Below are positions 1-10,023 of a stretch of DNA of 64,000 nt, one piece after another. Source of the stretch: Butyriboletus loyo (taxonomy: Eukaryota; Basidiomycota; Agaricomycetes; Boletales; Boletaceae). The notes under the pieces are model-generated. The model did not search any database, was not told where the DNA came from, and saw only the letters and a program-made list of their open reading frames with translations. The translations under genes and the position numbers were made by a program. The stretch covers positions 121,115-185,114 of the forward strand of contig JBBPSI010000027.1 in the NCBI GenBank assembly GCA_038093515.1, read 5' to 3'. Each line of letters starts with the position of its first letter. Positions within the stretch are counted from its first letter, which is position 1.

Positions 1-1
1 G

Positions 2-1165
2 TTGGAACGCAGATGGGTGCATTATCCGCGCTATGAGGACGATAACCTCCAGAGGGACGTGTTTAAGCAAGCCGAAGCGGCGCTCTGGAGGGAAGAGCGT
101 GAGCAACGCTGGGCGCGGATGCAGAGAGCGAGTCATCCGATTCACCTTGACTTGAGCGAGGTCGAACATGTCGTCGAGGACGTCAACGCGCCGCTTGCGC
201 TCGGGAAAACAGAGTATTTGGGGCATTTGATCGTGAAGGGCGGTAACGGCGGTTTGGGCAATCCTCATTTCTTGTCTCCCGTCAACCGCTCGCCCAAGTT
301 TGCCACCAAGGCACAAGATGGCGAGCGCGTCACACTCGAACTCGAACTCAAAATCATTGCGGACGTCGGGTTCGTTGGTATGCCCAACGCTGGCAAGAGC
401 ACGTTGTTGCGCGCATTGACAGGTGGCCGTGCCAAGACGGAAGTGGCGAGCTATGCATTCACAACGCTAAACCCAATCGTCGGTGTCATCCGAGTTGCTA
501 ACGATGGTACCTTTGAGGGCGAACTCCATGACGTTCACGTCTTTGAGGAAACCGCCGTCGAGGAAGCCCGTCGTCTCGAACAAATGACATTAGATTCAGA
601 ACCAGAACCAGAGACGATGGAAGCGACATCCGAACCATCCGAATCTTCTCCGGAGCACGTTCCCGCCGTTGCCAACCTCTCCGCGCTGCATCAGTTTGCC
701 ATTCTTGAATCCTTTCGGTTTACGATCGCGGACAACCCCGGTCTGATCTCACGCGCATCCGAGGATGTCGGTCTCGGCCACTCGTTTTTGCGATCGATCG
801 AGCGTTCGCATGCGCTCGTCTACGTTGTCGATCTGAGTGGGCCTGCGCCGTGGGACGACCTTGGGATTCTTCGTGAGGAATTGGACAAGTACCAACCTGG
901 GATGAGCGATAAGGCACGTCTTGTCATCGCCAACAAGGCTGATCTGCTGGCGAGCGATGGGGACGCGCACGCGGTGACCGAGGCGCGGGAAAAGTTGCGG
1001 CGATTGGAGGCGTATGTTGAGACTGAGATGGCTGTGAGTAGGGATGGTACGCGTCGCCAGATGGACGTGGTCCCGATCTCGGCCAAGTTTGGGCAGAACT
1101 TGAAGAGGGTGGTGGAGTTGATGCAGAGGTATGTGAAGGAGGCCAGGGAGGGGAGGAACACGTAG
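2..1165 (+). CDS. MTG2: Mitochondrial Obg-family GTPase (MTG2-like), 5' partial
   Basis: This is the 3' part of an Obg/CgtA-type GTPase. Family members in mitochondria act in large-ribosomal-subunit assembly. The open frame runs in from the window edge; its first codon here is TTG, so the true start lies upstream. The end of the glycine-rich Obg fold is visible (KGGNGGLGNPHF, about residues 79-90). The G domain follows: G1 GMPNAGKST (about 127-135), G3 DNPG (about 245), G4 NKAD (about 312) and a G5-like ISAKFG near the C-terminus. An acidic Glu/Ser/Pro-rich insertion of about 75 residues (about 165-240) separates G2 from G3, which bacterial Obg lacks. Stop TAG is at 1163-1165. It converges on URM1. 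Function is inferred from family motifs. Confidence 0.9.
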   Translation: MERRWVHYPRYEDDNLQRDVFKQAEAALWREEREQRWARMQRASHPIHLDLSEVEHVVEDVNAPLALGKTEYLGHLIVKGGNGGLGNPHFLSPVNRSPKFATKAQDGERVTLELELKIIADVGFVGMPNAGKSTLLRALTGGRAKTEVASYAFTTLNPIVGVIRVANDGTFEGELHDVHVFEETAVEEARRLEQMTLDSEPEPETMEATSEPSESSPEHVPAVANLSALHQFAILESFRFTIADNPGLISRASEDVGLGHSFLRSIERSHALVYVVDLSGPAPWDDLGILREELDKYQPGMSDKARLVIANKADLLASDGDAHAVTEAREKLRRLEAYVETEMAVSRDGTRRQMDVVPISAKFGQNLKRVVELMQRYVKEAREGRNT

Positions 1166-1424
1166 AGTCGAGTTTGGGTACACATGTGCCTGCTAATTAA
1201 TATTGATGTAATAGACATGTTCTGATACCTCGCTGCTCTCCTCGATGTTGTTCTCCTGCTAGATCTGTTTGCTCTGTGTGGTCGTTCGTTGACTGAGAGC
1301 TCCAGAAGGCAGCCAAAAGGTTCGCGGGAGCATCATGAAACAAGATCCCTCGAGGCGACATTCCCAACGATCTCCGCGCACCAACGCAGCGACGCAATCA
1401 TCACCTCATCGTCGTCATCTCGAT

Positions 1425-1823
1425 CTACCCACCATGCAACGTCGAGATGAACACGATTTCGTCGCCATTCTTAAGTACATACGCGCCCTCGCCTTCCAAC
1501 TCCCAATCCGTATCGTTGATGAGGACGAGAATACCTGGACGACTTTAAAGATTTACATGTATGTCAGTACGCGCCGAAACGAACAGGAGAGAATCGTACA
1601 CGGTATCGCCCTCCGCAAACAGTTCAGGACGTTCCTTGAGGAGATGCGTGCGTAGATGATGTACCAGATACGTCACGTTTACTTCCGTCGATTGACTAGT
1701 CGACCCCGAGGTTGAGGTCGAGGGGACGACGGTGGCGGGGAGGGAGAGCGTGTGTGAACGTTGGTTTCCAAAGAGCAGTTCGAGACCGCCGCTAAACTCG
1801 ACTTTGAGATCGATCGTCGACAT
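1425..1823 (-). CDS. URM1: Ubiquitin-related modifier URM1
   Basis: Urm1 is a small beta-grasp protein that carries sulphur for tRNA wobble-uridine thiolation and can be conjugated to proteins. There are two exons: 1823-1600 and 1542-1425. The 57-base intron has a GTACGA donor, an internal CTGAC branch-like site and an AAAG acceptor. The joined frame is 113 residues, the usual family length. It begins [18 protein letters not shown] and ends ISTLHGG, with the C-terminal diglycine needed for thiocarboxylation. Family motifs [11 protein letters not shown] and [12 protein letters not shown] lie in exon 2. The intron joint restores the family motif V-R-P-G-I-L-V exactly, which supports the gene model. 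Confidence 0.95.
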
Positions 1824-1939
1824 GGACGTTCTGCTGGAATGTCTAGGGCAAAAAAAAAAAAGGCAAGGCCGGGCTTACCCTACCTGGATGCTACATCGGC
1901 AAGCGATGTTGTACGTCAAGCACGTATGAGGATAACGTC

Positions 1940-2024
1940 GGGCATATGGTGTAGCTGGTTATCACATCCGCTTAGCATGGCGCTGAAGTGCGGGGGGTCT
2001 CCGGTTCGAGTCCGGATTTGTCCA
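1940..2024 (+). tRNA. tRNA-Ala (anticodon AGC) with 11-base intron
   Basis: A cloverleaf can be drawn. The acceptor strands are 1940-1946 and 2017-2023, with one mismatch and one G-U pair. The D arm is GTG/CAC, the anticodon stem TCCGC/GCGGG, and the T arm TCCGG-TTCGAGT-CCGGA. The anticodon loop reads TTAGCA, then an 11-base intron (TGGCGCTGAAG), then T, so the intron sits at the canonical 37/38 position. Anticodon AGC specifies alanine. The discriminator base is A (2024) and a T-rich run after about 2025 suits a Pol III terminator. The spliced length is 74 nt. Confidence 0.85.
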
Positions 2025-2518
2025 CTCTTTTTTTCTTTCTTGGGTCTGCTTTCTGCCATTTTCTTACGAACTGTCATGGGGTGGTGTATTTGTATCCATT
2101 GAAGACTTGCCTAGTGAATAGTTGATTGGTTCCTGTCTTTTGTGCACTTTGCAAACCTGGGATGAGTCGACGAGGCAAGTCACTTATGTTCCGCCTGCAC
2201 TGTACAGCGTGAACACCATGTGCATAGGCACCTTTCAAGGTTGCGGTCACGTTCGTGGACATCAGCCGCAACCGCAACCAGCCTAATTGATTGTTGTACA
2301 CGGGCCAACAGTCACCGACTAATCCTCACGATCTATACCATGAGCTCGAAACAGGTTCCAAGTTGACAAACGTTGCTAACAATATCACCCACATGACACC
2401 CTGTGATCATCATCAATCCAAGAACGTGGGTAGTTCAAGAAAAACAAGCTATAAAATACATTTTCACTTGCGAACCAAAAAAAAAAACAGAAAGCAAAAA
2501 GAAACAGACGAAAAAGAG
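2025..2518. other. Intergenic, no gene seen
   Basis: This stretch lies between the two tRNA-like sequences. It has T-rich and A-rich runs next to each tRNA (likely Pol III terminators) but no ORF with recognisable content. Confidence 0.6.
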
Positions 2519-2599
2519 TGGACAAATCCGGACTCGAACCGGAGACCCCCCGCACTTCAGCGCCATGCTGGATGTGATGACCAGCTACACCATATGCCC
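2519..2599 (-). pseudogene. tRNA-Ala copy with 4-base anticodon-arm deletion
   Basis: This is a near-identical copy of the tRNA-Ala(AGC) at 1940-2024, in inverted orientation. Acceptor, D arm, T arm, intron and discriminator are conserved, with one T-to-C change in the D loop. It lacks four bases (GCTT) spanning the 3' side of the 5' anticodon stem and positions 32-33. Without them the anticodon stem cannot form and U33 is missing, so a functional tRNA is unlikely. A T-run downstream on the minus strand resembles a terminator, so it was once an independent gene. An assembly error of four bases is the alternative. Confidence 0.8.
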
Positions 2600-2762
2600 A
2601 ATGTAGAAGCGCCCGCGCCTGGTCATCCCATCGGCGTCGTGGAAAAGGCGGAAGCGCACATACTCACCCAAATACTAGAGCACTCGATGTCATAAATACC
2701 GACATGGCATATTCGGGAGATGACCAGGAGCGAAAGCGTCTGATGTATTTGATATGTCCTGG

Positions 2763-4609
2763 CTAGTTGGCCACCGCTTGTAATTTAGATTCCGCATCCT
2801 TCCATGCCGGCAGGGCGCCGCTCAACTCATCCACCCAATTCCATCGTCTGAGAATCTCTTGTTTGATGGTTTCCATGCCCTCCCTCTCATATGCACTGAT
2901 GCCCCTTTCATCCAGATCGTCCTCTCTTCTCGTCCCATCATAGTACTCGGGAGCCAAGAATGAGGACATCCATGCAGTCGACAACGAAAGGCTCGCTACA
3001 GAACGAACGGATGGGAGACGAATCTCTTCGTAGATACGCAGGGCCTCTTGGATGTGATGGAGCGTGGCAAGAGGATGTGCGATGAGTCGGCCAAGTACAA
3101 ATGCATCCTAGATGTGTTTGAGTGACAATGAATGGGAGAAAAACACTAAGGGATGGGATGTACTTCGATCGCTTGGCCCGCACCAACACCGAAATAAGGT
3201 ACCATGGCATGACACTGCAAATCCGTCTTTCATCAACGGGAACGTGCATATAACACCCAAACCCGAGGAAGACGCACTGCATCGCCGATAAGTGCGACCC
3301 TCTTTCGTACACAAAATGGAAGTGGTTTCACGACGTGCAGCGCCCACCTGGTCGGCTTCTCGTAGAGCTGTATCGTGTACTGCTTAGACTAGCGAGGTTT
3401 GCTCCCAGTGTGGAGAGAAGTCACCTTCACCACTGTCCTTGCGTGAGGTTCGAAGTTGTCAAAGTCTTCAACTAGTTGTTCACGGGTCGCGTCGGATACC
3501 CAGTGTCCTTCATAATGTGTGCCCGTCAAACTAGGATCGATGACGATAGCCGCAACGTTGATGATAGTTCCTTTGGCAATGGGATAGCTGACCAGGCTCT
3601 GCGAATATTGGATGGGTAAATATGAACATCAAGACAAAACCAAACCTGTTTACCTTGCCTTTGCCGACGTACTGTATTCCATGAGGGTGAGGTGTAAAAT
3701 GATGTGTGGTGTAATTGATTACTCACTGCTGACATCTCTCTCAACGAGAGATTTTCTGGGTCTTCCTTCCTCAATATTTCCGCAGAGACGAGGGAACGGT
3801 ATATCGACATCCCTGTGAAGGTCGCATCAATGTATTGTTTAAGATCCGTCTTGTCTTCGCCGCTGTCTTTGGATGCTGTTTCAAATATCTTCTTGCGAAC
3901 AGCTGAGCGAATTCCATCAGCTCCAATGAGTACATCAGTGGTCGCAGTGGTTCCATCCGCGAAGTTCAGTGTAATAGATGACGTAGAGTGGGCATCTTGT
4001 TGTTCTGGTTCCGTATAATCGACGAGCCGCTTGCTAGAATGTACTGTGCATGAGGCAGGGAGATGCCTTTCCAGGATGGTTACCATGTGCTGACGAAGCA
4101 TGCCGGAGGGACCATCTTTGCCCACTTGCATGAGGACAAGTCCTGGTAATCAAAAGCAAGTGAACGTACGCCGATGGACGGTCTGGAACCAGGGGTATCC
4201 GCCCTCACGTATGTCTGATCGCCTTGTACTGGGGCCTGATGTGATGGTCAGACCGAGACCGACGCAATCGAGGATAGTTACTCACCAAGGTTGCCTCCAG
4301 AACTGTGCGTCAAGATTTGTTTGAAGTCATCGAACAGCCCAAGCTCGATCATAACTTCGTGCGTCTGCCTCCATACGGTGACTCCTACACCGGCAGTCTC
4401 GATGGCATCATGTGCTTCGTATATATCAATGGGTATAGAAGGGTCATATTTTCCGATCGTAATAGCGAGGACAAGACCGCCGATGCCAGCACCGCTACGA
4501 GTTGTATGAGTGACGGGCCCGAACGACGAACGTGAAGATGACTAACTACGCACCAGATGGCGACACGGAACTTGGGTCCTGACTCAGAGCAAGACAGCGA
4601 ACCTGACAT
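2763..4609 (-). CDS. FAD-dependent monooxygenase, tandem copy 1 (salicylate-hydroxylase type)
   Basis: This is a class A flavoprotein monooxygenase, a family that hydroxylates aromatic or related substrates with NAD(P)H and O2. It is a multi-exon gene. The start at 4609 gives MSGSLSCSESGPKFRVAI. A GTGCGT donor joins to C-GAGIGGLVLAI, rebuilding the GxGxxG FAD Rossmann motif. Later exons carry the DG motif (LIGADGIRSAVR, about 3900) and the GD motif (GDACHAM, split by an intron near 3220-3310). It ends ...AESKLQAVAN. In the GD region it reads HAMVPYFGVGAGQ where copy 2 has the family-typical HAMTPHLAAGAGQ, so the flavin/substrate pocket may differ. The first half is almost identical to copy 2 and the last exons are more diverged. 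The substrate cannot be told from sequence. Confidence 0.8.
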
Positions 4610-4941
4610 TGTATTTGGTTGAGTGAGGGGTATCTAATGTGGGGAAAGATAGAGTCGCTTTTGTGTCCTCTGGAATCGGGTGGCCATTTATCAACTTGAC
4701 CGGTTGATACGCGAACAAGTTACGTAGCGATGCAACAAAGTTCATGGGAGGAAATGCGGAAATGATTGAGGCGGGGTAAACCGTGATTGCGATCTGATGC
4801 GATGATAGTGGCGAGCGTTGAGAAAGTCCACCATCCATTCCTGAGGCTGGTCTGAGCAATCTCACCCACACCGTGGTACGAGATCACCGGTAAAGCAGAC
4901 ATGTGCGGCGAACGACCAGGATCCACGAGCGTTCGATTGTC

Positions 4942-6788
4942 CTAGTTGGCTACCTGACCCACTAACGCCTGCAGTTTTAATTCTGCTTCATGCCATGCCG
5001 TTAGAGCTCCGCCCGACTCCTCCATAAAATGCATTTGCTTCTCAATCTCCTGCCTTATGGTGTCCATGCCCTCTCTCTCATACTCGCTGATGCCCTTGTC
5101 ATCCAGATTGTCGTCCCTTGTCGTTCCATCATAGAACCCTGGTTCCATAAATGAACCCATCCGTCCCTTCGACAACGAAATGCTCGCCATAGAACGAGCG
5201 AACGGGAGGCGAATGTTTTCGTAGATGCGGAGGGCTTCTTGGATGCGATCGAGTGTAGTAAAAGGATGAGCAATGAGCCGGCCAAGCACGAATGCATCCT
5301 AGACGTGTTTGAGTGTTAATGAACAGGAGAAGGAATCAGACCGTGATGAGACGCACTTCGATCGCTTGGCCCGCACCAGCGGCGAGATGAGGCGTCATGG
5401 CATGACACTAGCGGATTCATCCATCCATCAATCGGACGTGCCTGCAACACCTAACCTGAGAGAACACGCACCGCATCACCGATAAGTGCGACCCTCTTTC
5501 GTGTGCAAAACGGAAGTGGTTTCACGACATGCATCGCCCACTTGGACAACTTCTCGCAGAGCTGTATCGCGTGTTGCTTAGATTAGTCTGGAAGGTTTGA
5601 TCAGTATGAGGAGATGTCACCTTTATCACTGTCCTCGCGTCAGGTTCGAAGTTGTCAAAGCCTTCAACTAGTTCATCACGAGTCGCGTCGGATACCCAAC
5701 GTCCTTCATAGTGCGTGCCCGTCAAACTCGGATCGCTCATCATTGCCAAAACGTTGATGAGAGTGCCTTTGGCAATCGGGTAGGTGACAAGGTACTACGG
5801 ATGGTGAATAAGCGAATCCGAACATCAAGGCAAAACCAAACATGTCTACCCTGCCTTTTCCGCAATACTGTATCCCAGCGGGGTGAGATAAGGATCTGTA
5901 CACGCATGTAATTGCCTACTCACCGCTGACATCTCCTGTAAAGAGAGATTTTCTGGGTCTTCCTTCCTTAACATTTCCGCAGAGACGAGGGAACGATATG
6001 CCGTTATCCCTGTGAAGGTGGCTTCAATGTATTGTTTAAGATCCGTCTTGTCTTCGCCATTGTCTTTGGATGCTGTTTCAAATATCTTCTTGCGAACAAC
6101 TGAGCGAATTCCATCAGCTCCAATGAGTACATCAGTGGTCGCAGTGGTTCCATCCGCGAAGTTCAGTGTAATAGGTGACGCCGAGTGTGCATCCTGTTGC
6201 TCTGGTTCCGTATAATCGACGAGCCGCTTGCTAGAATGTACTGTGCATGAGGCAGGGAGATGCCTTTCCAGGATGGTTACCATGTGCTGACGAAGCATGA
6301 AGCAGGGACCATCTTTGCCCACTTGCATGAGGACAAGTCTTGGTAATCAAAAACAAGTGAACGTACGTCGATGGACTATCTGGAACCAGTGGTATCCGCC
6401 CTCGCGTATGTCTGATCGCCTTGTACTGGGGCCTGATGTGATGGTCAGACCGAGACCGACGCAATCGAGGATAGTTACTCACCAAGGTTGCCTCCAGAAC
6501 TGTGCGTCAAGATTTGTTTGAAGTCATCGAACAGCCCAAGCTCGGTCATAACTTCGTGCGTCTGCCTCCATACGGTGACTCCTACACCGGCAGTCTCGAT
6601 GGCATCATGTGCTTCGTATATATCAATGGGTATAGAAGGGTCATATTTTCCGATCGTAATAGCGAGGACAAGACCGCCGATACCAGCACCACTGTAAGGA
6701 GACTGTGAGTCGCAGGCTCGAACATGAATATAGCTACGCACCAAACGGCAACACGGAACTTGGGTTGCGACTCAGACAAAGCTGACAT
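4942..6788 (-). CDS. FAD-dependent monooxygenase, tandem copy 2 (salicylate-hydroxylase type)
   Basis: This is a paralogue of the neighbouring gene, in the same orientation and with the same exon plan. The start at 6788 (MSALSESQPKFRVAV) is followed by a GTGCGT intron; the next exon supplies CGAGIGGLVLAITIG, the FAD-binding GxGxxG motif. DG motif: LIGADGIRSVVR (about 6100). GD motif: GDACHAMTPHLAAGAGQAIED, across the intron near 5400-5490. The tail runs AHPFTTLDRIQEALRIYENIR and ends LKLQALVGQVAN at TAG 4942-4944. All FAD-site motifs of the salicylate hydroxylase branch are present and the frame can be spliced through, so this copy looks intact. Substrate unknown; no biosynthetic cluster surrounds it. 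Confidence 0.83.
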
Positions 6789-6887
6789 TGTATTGCAGTA
6801 CGGCGGGGAAAATCAGAAGACGATGTCTGACCAGCGTCAATCAAGTTCGCTTTTAGGTCATCCATGGGATATATGATCAATGATTGA

Positions 6888-7215
6888 CATGTGTCCCTCG
6901 TCTTACTTCACTACTTTGACATGATGCAGCCGTGGTCGGGAACAAATCGGCTCGCAACACATACACAAAATTACATCAGCCTTTGGACCGGGTTACGATC
7001 GCATTGTCATTGCGTAATTTTGTGTATGTGTTGTGAGTCTGATAAGCCGCCAAGTATTGCTGTCAGGATTATGTTTGTTGGCGGGGAAGCGACTGATGTA
7101 TGTCTATCCGAGTCCGTCTTACTACTTTGGTATGATGCAGTCCAATCCTATGAGCGGGCAAGCGATTGACGTGCGTCTATCCGTCTTGCTGCTTTGACAT
7201 GATGCAGTTGTTGAT
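6888..7215. repeat. Degenerate direct repeats in intergenic spacer
   Basis: Three imperfect copies of a unit containing CT-rich sequence then TTTGACATGATGCAG (or TTTGGTATGATGCAG) occur near 6915-6930, 7130-7140 and 7190-7207. The last two are adjacent units of about 70 bases, both opening GCGGG(C/G)AAGCGA. No coding content is seen. Confidence 0.6.
6951..7037. repeat. Inverted repeat / hairpin, 24-base arms
   Basis: The arms 6951-6974 and 7014-7037 are reverse complements at 23 of 24 positions; the inner 20 bases (6955-6974 and 7014-7033) match perfectly. The spacer is 39 bases. It could be the remnant of a small non-autonomous transposon or a strong RNA/DNA hairpin. No flanking target-site duplication is evident. 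Confidence 0.75.
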
Positions 7216-7866
7216 GTGGTCGGCGTGACACTGCGATCGCAACGCAGTGGAGATACGGACCAAGGCTGGTTTCCCCGGTGTACTATAACGCGTAACGGGC
7301 ACCTAGGTAGTTGCATTAGTGCCGGGTACTGTAAAATCACAGTAAAATATTATATTATATTACAGGCCTCCTCATGATTGTCTGTCCTCTCGAACAATCG
7401 GAGGGGCATGCATCTCCATCTTCATTGCCGATATTACTATGCGAGATGCCGTCCCCCGTACAGCTGAATAACAATAGCGCTCCGGCGAAGGACCTCCAGT
7501 TCTTTGACGGCCTCATTGTACCCAAACGAAAGTTTAGCTGGATTCTCTTCCACCTACGGACACATTCACTGGCTGAGTCATTGCAAAGACTCCAAGAGCA
7601 ACATCCTACCTACATGCTACGGAACGTATCCTTTGTCTTCCACAAAAAATAGTTGCGGAAGTTATAGGAACTGAATGGTTATGCTGCACGGAAAGTAGAG
7701 CTGTAGAGACTGAGAATTGCTCGGGGTAGCCATTGAAAGTTCGAGCGCGTGCGGACTTGCAAGCCGAAATATTTCGGAGATTTCTACCCGAAAAGGATAT
7801 CAATGTTATGATCAACAGTGACTCGAGATCATTGCAACGCTCATCGCGTCGAGCACGACGGCGGCG
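7216..7866. other. Intergenic upstream of threonine synthase
   Basis: No gene recognised. It contains a short AT-rich patch (about 7330-7360) and several short ORFs with no family resemblance. The last few hundred bases presumably hold the threonine synthase promoter. Confidence 0.5.
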
Positions 7867-9630
7867 ATGAAGTACTTCTCCACCCGTGGACACCCAGGCG
7901 AACAGTCCTTCGAGGATGTGGGTCGCGCCGTCTGTGCTACACTCTATGCTGATGTCGGACTCGTGACAGGTTGTCCTTGCTGGCCTCGCCCCAGACGGCG
8001 GGCTCTACATTCCAAAAGATATCCCAAGTCTTCCTGAAAACTGGAGATCTGAATGGGCCGGTCTTTCCTACCAACAGCTCGCCATCAACACCCTCTCACT
8101 CTTCATCTCTCCCGATGAGCTTCCCCCAGCCGACCTTATTTCGCTTGTCAACAAGACATACGTCGTTGGCCCGTCCGCATTTCGCGATCCATCTATTACA
8201 CCTCTCGTTCAACTCGATCCTAAAACATATGTACTCGAGCTGTTCCACGGGCCAACCTATGCATTCAAGGACCTTGCGCTCCAGCTCGTTGGGAACCTCT
8301 TCGAATACTTTCTCAATAGACGCAATTCCCGGAAAGCTCCCGGAGAACCCCCAGAGAAACTCACTGTTGTCGGTGCTACCAGTGGCGACACTGGAAGTGC
8401 TGCTATCTACGGCTTGCGAAACAAAGCCAACATATCCGTTTTCATTCTCTTCCCTCAGGGCCGAGTCTCACCAATCCAGGAAGCTCAGATGACTACCGTC
8501 CTCGACGAGAACGTCCACAACTTGTCTGTCAGCGGGACATTTGACAACTGCCAGGCAAGTGCAACTTCCATTGTTCTGTGCAGACAGGTATAGTGTAACT
8601 CTTTCCACAGGATATCCTTAAATCCCTCCTATCTGACAAGCAGTTTAACGAAAAACATCATCTGGGGGCAGTAAATTCCATCAACTGGGCCCGTATTCTC
8701 GTACAGATTGTCTACTATTTCTCTGCCTACTTCCAGCTTCTCAATAACCCCAACATCGATGTCGAACGTTCCGAGATCCAATTTGTCGTGCCTACGGGAA
8801 ACTTTGGTGATATCCTCGCAGGATACTACGCCAAACGTATGGGCCTGCCTATGGGTCAACTTGGCGTCGCCACAAATTCAAACGACATTCTCGCCCGATT
8901 CTGGAAGAGTGGGTTGTACCAGAAAGTCGATCCCAGTGCTGCCCCTGTAGCGGGCGGCGTCTACGCAACTGTTAGTCCTGCCATGGATATTGCCGTGTCA
9001 AGCAACTTTGAACGGTTGCTCTGGTACCTTGCCTATGAGAAAGCAGCACAGAACGACGAGGCATCGAGGCGTGCAGCTGCGTGCGACCGAGTACGCGATT
9101 GGATGACTGCGGTTAAAAATATGGGGACCGTCGATCTGTCGGCGGTGCTTGAAGATGCACGGAGAGACTTTGTCGCAGATAAGGCTGACGATGAGCAGGT
9201 GGGATTGGATGTGGACGTGGATGTGCAGCTAGTTAACTCATTGACCACAGACGATCGGCACCATCCGAAAGTACAACGAGACCAAGTCATACCTCGCCGA
9301 CCCGCATACTGCCGTGGGGCTACACGCCGCTGAAGTGCTTGCAAAATTCAAGTACGTCTGGCGATTTGTTCTTTGGATATTGCACGCTGTATTTAGTTGT
9401 CTGTTTGTCATAGCTCCGCCGCGACCGTTCAAGTCGTCCTTTCCACCGCTCACCCTGCCAAGTTTGCCGAGGCTGTCCAGAGAGCCCACTCTTTGTTTGA
9501 TCCTGAGACGGTGTTCGGTGACCTGTTGTCGCGGGAGCGTCGCGTAGAGGCTATAGTAGGCGCGGAAGAGGAGCTCGCTGGGCTGGTCAGGAATGCGATA
9601 AACAGGGTTGCGAGCAGGGCGCACCCGTGA
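7867..9630 (+). CDS. THR4: Threonine synthase
   Basis: This PLP enzyme converts O-phosphohomoserine to threonine. There are five exons: 7867-7917, 7970-8554, 8611-9198, 9251-9351 and 9414-9630. They join in frame to 513 residues, matching the fungal family length. The N-terminus MKYFSTRGHPGEQSFEDV joins VLAGLAPDGGLYIP, the family signature. The PLP-lysine region reads LELFHGPTYAFKDLALQL; VVGATSGDTGSAA and VVPTGNFGDILAGYYAKRMG are further hallmarks. Intron 2 (8555-8610) starts GCAAGT rather than GT; only this GC donor preserves FDNCQ-DILKSLL without an insertion. The C-terminus ends INRVASRAHP. Start chosen as the first ATG giving the STRG motif. Confidence 0.95.
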
Positions 9631-10023
9631 AGAGAGCGGCAGCTGAGAGACCCAGGTACCATACTCAGTAGATGAATTAGGTTGCAACCACGATGAAACT
9701 CGAAGCACGGAATTTACGAAGGACATCCACTGGGTCCCGACGTGTTGTTTCGCCACAGGCATAAGCGAGATACGCGAAGTCGTCGAAATACGCGAAATAC
9801 GCGTCGCGAACCCCCACCGTCGCGGCGTCGCCCGCTCAACACTACCGTCATAATGCATGAAACAAGAACGCGCTGGCATCACAGCCGTCCACAACGTACC
9901 TGAATGATCCCACACATGTCGATATCACGAGGCTCTGGCCGTGACCTCGGGGTATTCATTAGTTCTCACAAAGGATCACCGTTATCATGATGGACATAGA
10001 CTGATGTTCCTGAGCTTACTCCA
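9631..10023. other. Intergenic between threonine synthase and M3 pseudogene
   Basis: No gene recognised. There is a short run of degenerate ATACGCGA repeats near 9770-9805. A minus-strand open frame here extends antisense into threonine synthase and has no recognisable content. Confidence 0.5.

Noticed and set aside
2763..6788. Secondary-metabolite gene cluster around the monooxygenases
   Set aside because: Neighbours are a GTPase, URM1, tRNAs and threonine synthase; no backbone synthase, transporter or pathway regulator nearby.
9238..9915. 225-codon minus-strand ORF
   Set aside because: It runs antisense over the last exons of threonine synthase, and its translation has no recognisable features; it is a shadow of the plus-strand codon bias plus intergenic DNA.
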